Notes under the pieces: model-generated | Database searches by the model: none | Told to the model about the DNA's origin: nothing | What the model saw: only the letters and a program-made list of their open reading frames with translations | Translations under genes and position numbers: made by a program | Part shown: positions 4,601-6,361 of the stretch, in pieces | Layout: every line of letters begins with the position of its first letter | How positions within the stretch are numbered: position 1 is the stretch's first letter | Assembly (NCBI GenBank): GCA_023247135.1 | Contig: JAHFHB010000119.1 | Span: 1-6,361 of the forward strand | Length of the DNA stretch: 6,361 bases | Direction: 5' to 3' | Source of the DNA: Candidatus Omnitrophota bacterium | GTDB lineage: Bacteria > Omnitrophota > Omnitrophia > Omnitrophales > Aquincolibacteriaceae

Positions 4601-6361
4601 CTACGGTTCCGTTGAATAGTCTTGGGCAGCGGCCGGTTTTGACCGGATTTCAAAGCTCCGATTTCAGCGGGGTGACGCTGTCTCAAACTTCGCTTTCCGC
4701 GGCCGATTTGACCTTGAATTTATTCAACAGCGGTTCGTTTGGCGGTGTTTTTTTCGATTATAACGATCTCAATACTCCGGCGGTAGAAACCATCAATTTC
4801 AACACGGCGTTTCCAGGCGGGCTCGTGCTTGGGCTCAGCAGTTCCGACGGCGTCACCCGGATGAAACTGGAGCTTACGGATGACCAGGGGAAAAAAGATG
4901 CCGTCTATCTGACGGGGGTGGATACCGTGGCGCGGCGCTGGAAAATCACATCGGCCCAGTTTGACAATGTCGACCTCACTCATCTGAAAACGCTAGTGCT
5001 TTTGGCCGAAGGCCAGCAGATCGGCAAGCATGTGGCCATCAACTGGGGCAATTTCGCGTTCACACCGGGGCTTGCGGCCGATGCGAGCCTGACGGCAGCG
5101 GATATTACCAAGCTGCCTTTGACCAGCACGAGTGAGCGTCCGGTTCTGGCCGGATTCACCGGCTTTGATGCGCAAAATGATCCGTACAGCTCGACCGGCG
5201 TGACGGTGTCTTCCAAGACGACGGGGCTTTTAACTTTCAACCATTTTACGGCGCAGTCTTTCGGCGGCGCATTTTTGAATTACGACAATCCGGCCACGAA
5301 CGACAACAATCCGGCGACGACGGCGGATATCGAAACGATCAATCTGAATGCGCTTTTTGCGGGCGGGATGAAGCTGGGTCTGCGCAGCCCGGGCAGCAGC
5401 ATTTCTTCCATAAAAGTGGAAGTGACAGACATCACCGGAAAAAGAGACAGCGTGTTGCTGACGGGTATTACCAATACGCAGAAAATCTGGAATATTGCGG
5501 CAGGGATTTTTGATGACGTGGATGTGACCCGGATCCAGACGATCTCATTGGTTCTGGAGGGGGTTCACATCGGTGCGGATCTTGAAGTGAACTGGGGCGA
5601 TTTTAGCTTCAATCCGGGGATTGCACCGAATGCCAGCTTGACGCCGGCTGATATCACGAAGGTTCCTGCCGACAGCACGGGCGCTCGCCCGGCGTTGACG
5701 GGGTTTGCCAGTTTTGATGCGCAGAATGATCCTTTCAGCGGAGTGACTGTAAACCAGTTGTCGCAGACGTTCGCCAACATTACGCTGAACACGTTTACCC
5801 GTAGCTCTTTCGGCGGAGTGTTTTTAAATTATGATAATCCGGCCACGAACGATAACAATCCGGCGACGACGGCGGATATCGAAACGATTAATTTGAACAC
5901 GGCTTTTACCAGCGGGCTGAAGTTTTTCATGGACAGCCCGAACGGCGCAATCTCATCGCTCAAGCTGGAAGTTACCGACATTACCGGCAAGAAGGACAGC
6001 GTGCTTTTGACGAACATCCTGGGCTTTGGCCAGGGCTGGAGCATCAATCCGGCGGATTTTGATCAGGTCGATGTGACCAAGATTCAGGCGATCGCCCTTG
6101 TGGTGGAAGGCGTGCACGTGGGGCAACAGATCAATATGGACTGGGGTGATTTTGCTTTCACGCCCGGAATTGTACCGGATGCAAATTTGACACCGGCCAA
6201 TATTACGAAAGTGCCCGCGGACAGTACGGGTGCGCGTCCGACTCTGACCGGCTTTGCCAGTTTTAATGCGCAAAGCGATCCGTACAGCGGAGTGACGGTG
6301 AACCAGCTGTCGCAGACTTTCGCGACTTTGACTTTTAACACATTCACACCGCAGTCTTTTG
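1573..6361 (+). CDS. Giant exported tandem-repeat protein with JAMM-like N-terminal motif, 3'-truncated
   Basis: Translation from ATG 1573 stays open for 1,596 codons to the right edge with no stop, so the C-terminus lies outside. In-frame stops at 1516 and 1522 bound it upstream. Order of parts: signal peptide (1-35); Ala/Gln-rich segment (about 36-110); domain with HVHP and PSLGD (about 115-236); helical then Pro/Gly-rich linker (about 257-310); divergent beta unit (about 311-456) with the only two cysteines, C370 and C375; then six full tandem units from residue 476 and part of a seventh. Each unit has RPxLTGF, FGGxF, LEVTDxxGKKD, W near the middle, VDxTxI, LVVEG and WGDF. The strand pattern suggests jelly-roll, galactose-binding/CBM-like domains. 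Likely secreted or surface-anchored, perhaps adhesive, glycan-binding or structural. I do not recognise the protein; the fold and role are inferred. It has its own strong promoter and ribosome binding site. Confidence 0.93.
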   Translation, partial: MHDFQFNSPARKKITAFIASFLLTFNQIAPHGVSAVFVADQNQMFNAVVTPEEAAQKEQAAKQSASNPSETTQDFLMRDGALSPAGLNPVQSAAALDARAVQTQTGADTKNEIRNYPEVYSVGEALNQFSKDYASAVIVNHVTGADLKKLVEGDLEVGFAVLKGKLVLFTSGNDDEIRVLQPVKDLLKETALFGHVHPVAQRATPSLGDLAAAGDQAEYLIGADGVYTFERNGIVGDAATLDSFAETLDQQIDTEASSAETREWLNKFVQAIDDYNEHPEAAEQWRAGDPPTVLPGFPILGFFNGGGAPFMSQWNSQPASDTQFRVDYDVRINGSFQGSVINFGASPSGPQNLSAFSKFTFEIRTNNATCSSANCLKIEFKDTNNRVAAVFVKGLSAAFQQVDIQKATLLISNANINFNAIKEITFVEDTGLASATKQGFFEVNTGGLSFNAKISPDASIGAGAITPAPATSIGARPALTGFASFDAVTDPNSTTTVNLASTNTANLVFNHLTSVSYGGVFMEYDNFATNDNNAGTTTDIESISLTQKFPAGIILELASANSTVTSAKLEVTDVNGKKEYVTLQGITNAAQRWKVLASQFQEVDITKIHTLALVVEGQRSNHQLTVHWGDFAFVPLLNPDASLTSADVTKLPLTSVNIRPTLTGFNSANDASDPSSSTGLTMLSKTSGQLTLNHFKNTTFGGAFLSYDDLNTAATTEVINLNTLFPNGIKFGLQSPNSGVTQINLEVTDINGKKDTVALNGITNALKFWNIGVGAFDEVDVTRIQAIALVETSANRSAAITNALLNVEWGDFAFTPKINPDVTNPAITTAPEVKIGVPSPNLPPNVPSLHLERPVLTGFASSDSSSSSVSFTSASLSQLTLNLFNDNSFGGAFIDYTNPFLAAESGFNMNTAFPSGLVLGLDSPDGVSQVKFEVTDMDGKKDSVLLTGVDATTRRWKITPSQLDEVDLSRILTMTIVVEGKNIGKHVNLNWGDFVTTMPVAPDAANPAITTVPLNSLGQRPVLTGFQSSDFSGVTLSQTSLSAADLTLNLFNSGSFGGVFFDYNDLNTPAVETINFNTAFPGGLVLGLSSSDGVTRMKLELTDDQGKKDAVYLTGVDTVARRWKITSAQFDNVDLTHLKTLVLLAEGQQIGKHVAINWGNFAFTPGLAADASLTAADITKLPLTSTSERPVLAGFTGFDAQNDPYSSTGVTVSSKTTGLLTFNHFTAQSFGGAFLNYDNPATNDNNPATTADIETINLNALFAGGMKLGLRSPGSSISSIKVEVTDITGKRDSVLLTGITNTQKIWNIAAGIFDDVDVTRIQTISLVLEGVHIGADLEVNWGDFSFNPGIAPNASLTPADITKVPADSTGARPALTGFASFDAQNDPFSGVTVNQLSQTFANITLNTFTRSSFGGVFLNYDNPATNDNNPATTADIETINLNTAFTSGLKFFMDSPNGAISSLKLEVTDITGKKDSVLLTNILGFGQGWSINPADFDQVDVTKIQAIALVVEGVHVGQQINMDWGDFAFTPGIVPDANLTPANITKVPADSTGARPTLTGFASFNAQSDPYSGVTVNQLSQTFATLTFNTFTPQSF
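1915..2280 (+). other. JAMM/Mov34-like metal-binding motif region in the giant protein
   Basis: Residues about 115-236. A beta stretch following an acidic residue (LEVGFAVLKGKLVLF, E156) leads to GHVHP (H195, H197) and PSLGDL (S206, D209), then EYLIGADGVYTFE. JAMM/MPN domains carry Glu, then H-x-H-x7-S-x2-D, followed by a strand of the 'yliv..dG.. .y' kind. Here the spacing is x8, one residue longer. If correct it could be a zinc hydrolase or an inactive relative, and outside the cytoplasm, which would be unusual. It could also be an unrelated HxH domain. Confidence 0.45.
2503..2940 (+). other. Divergent repeat-like beta unit (unit 0) of the giant protein
   Basis: Residues about 311-456. FSKFTFEIRTNN, LKIEFKDTNNRVAAVFVKGL, FQQVDIQKATLLI and a final GGLSFN run parallel to the LEVTDxxGKKDSVLLTGI, FDxVDxTxIxxIALVV and WGDFAF segments of the later units, but RPxLTGF and WGDF are absent. 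It is probably the same fold, strongly diverged. C370 and C375, the only cysteines in the visible protein, could form a small disulfide loop after export. Confidence 0.5.
2998..3546 (+). repeat. Tandem unit 1 (183 residues, 476-658)
   Basis: Opens RPALTGFASFD, then YGGVFMEYDN, an Asn/Asp-rich insert ATNDNNAGTTTDIES, LEVTDVNGKKEY, QRWKV, EVDITKIHTLALVVEG, and closes HWGDFAF (W628). It is of the long class, with the TNDNN insert. Confidence 0.85.
3547..4128 (+). repeat. Tandem unit 2 (194 residues, 659-852), with extended linker
   Basis: Opens RPTLTGFNSAND, then FGGAFLSYDD, NLEVTDINGKKDT, FWNI, EVDVTRIQAIALVE, and closes EWGDFAFTP (W809). It lacks the TNDNN insert but ends in an unusually long Pro-rich linker (PSPNLPPNVPS) before unit 3, marking a possible hinge. 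Confidence 0.85.
4129..4629 (+). repeat. Tandem unit 3 (167 residues, 853-1019), short class
   Basis: Opens RPVLTGFASSD with a Ser-rich stretch, then FGGAFIDY, FEVTDMDGKKDSVLLTGV, RRWKI, EVDLSRILTMTIVVEG, and closes NWGDFVTT (W991). The acidic insert after the Y-D position is missing, which explains the shorter length. Confidence 0.85.
4630..5136 (+). repeat. Tandem unit 4 (169 residues, 1020-1188), short class
   Basis: Opens RPVLTGFQSSD, then FGGVFFDYND, LELTDDQGKKDAVYLTGV, RRWKI, NVDLTHLKTLVLLAEG, and closes NWGNFAFTP (W1158). It is the only complete unit where WGDF reads WGNF. Short length and the shared RRWKI segment pair it with unit 3. Confidence 0.85.
5137..5685 (+). repeat. Tandem unit 5 (183 residues, 1189-1371), long class
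   Basis: Opens RPVLAGFTGFDAQNDP, then FGGAFLNYDN, the insert PATNDNNPATTADIE, VEVTDITGKRDSVLLTGI, IWNI, DVDVTRIQTISLVLEG, and closes NWGDFSF (W1341). Same length as unit 6 and very similar to it across the insert. Confidence 0.87.
5686..6234 (+). repeat. Tandem unit 6 (183 residues, 1372-1554), long class
   Basis: Opens RPALTGFASFDAQNDP, then FGGVFLNYDN, the same insert as unit 5, LEVTDITGKKDSVLLTNI, GWSI, QVDVTKIQAIALVVEG, and closes DWGDFAFTP (W1524). Its linker TPANITKVPADSTGA differs from the end of unit 5 by a single residue. Confidence 0.87.
6235..6361 (+). repeat. Tandem unit 7, partial (from residue 1555)
   Basis: Opens RPTLTGFASFNAQSDP and is cut by the window edge just before the FGG position. 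Its 42 visible residues match the start of unit 6 at 33 positions by hand count, so the array continues beyond the window. Confidence 0.87.

Noticed and set aside
3847..6347. Many minus-strand open frames of 60-106 codons recurring at the repeat period
   Set aside because: All are antisense shadows of the tandem units; similar peptides recur because the coding strand repeats. None has a convincing ribosome binding site or family motif.

Overview
The window reads as chromosomal DNA of a diderm (Gram-negative-type) bacterium of moderate GC. The evidence is a bacterial CoaBC end, an outer-membrane-type glycine-zipper lipoprotein with a clean lipobox, bacterial tRNA-Cys and tRNA-Leu, sigma70-like promoter elements, and strong AGGAGG ribosome binding sites. 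I cannot fix the taxon. Very large secreted multidomain proteins of this style occur in poorly cultured phyla such as Omnitrophota, but that is only a guess.

Layout: (1) 1-470 is the 3' end of a coaBC (dfp) gene, covering most of the phosphopantothenoylcysteine synthetase half. (2) 546-1028 is a small lipoprotein gene with a GTG start. (3) 1047-1333 holds tRNA-Cys(GCA) and tRNA-Leu(UAA). Between them lies a 23-bp direct repeat at 60-bp spacing, wrapped around a long imperfect hairpin. (4) 1334-1572 is AT-rich intergenic DNA with a possible terminator and then a near-consensus extended -10 promoter. (5) From 1573 to the right edge, one uninterrupted frame of at least 1,596 codons encodes a giant exported protein. 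It is cut by the window end and has no stop here.

The giant protein is the main content, about 75% of the window. Read in order it has a Sec signal peptide, an Ala/Gln-rich segment, and a domain with an HxH-x8-S-x2-D motif resembling the JAMM/Mov34 metal-binding signature. A divergent beta-rich unit carrying the protein's only two cysteines follows. Then come at least six complete tandem units of 167-194 residues and the start of a seventh. Each unit opens with RPxLTGF, has an FGGxF core, a LEVTDxxGKKD strand and a closing WGDF motif. The pattern suggests jelly-roll (galactose-binding/CBM-like) domains, making this a candidate surface or extracellular adhesin, glycan-binding or matrix protein.

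The genes do not form one pathway. coaBC and the lipoprotein may be adjacent transcription units, the lipoprotein may read into tRNA-Cys, and the giant gene has its own promoter. Long open frames on the minus strand across the giant gene are coding shadows.
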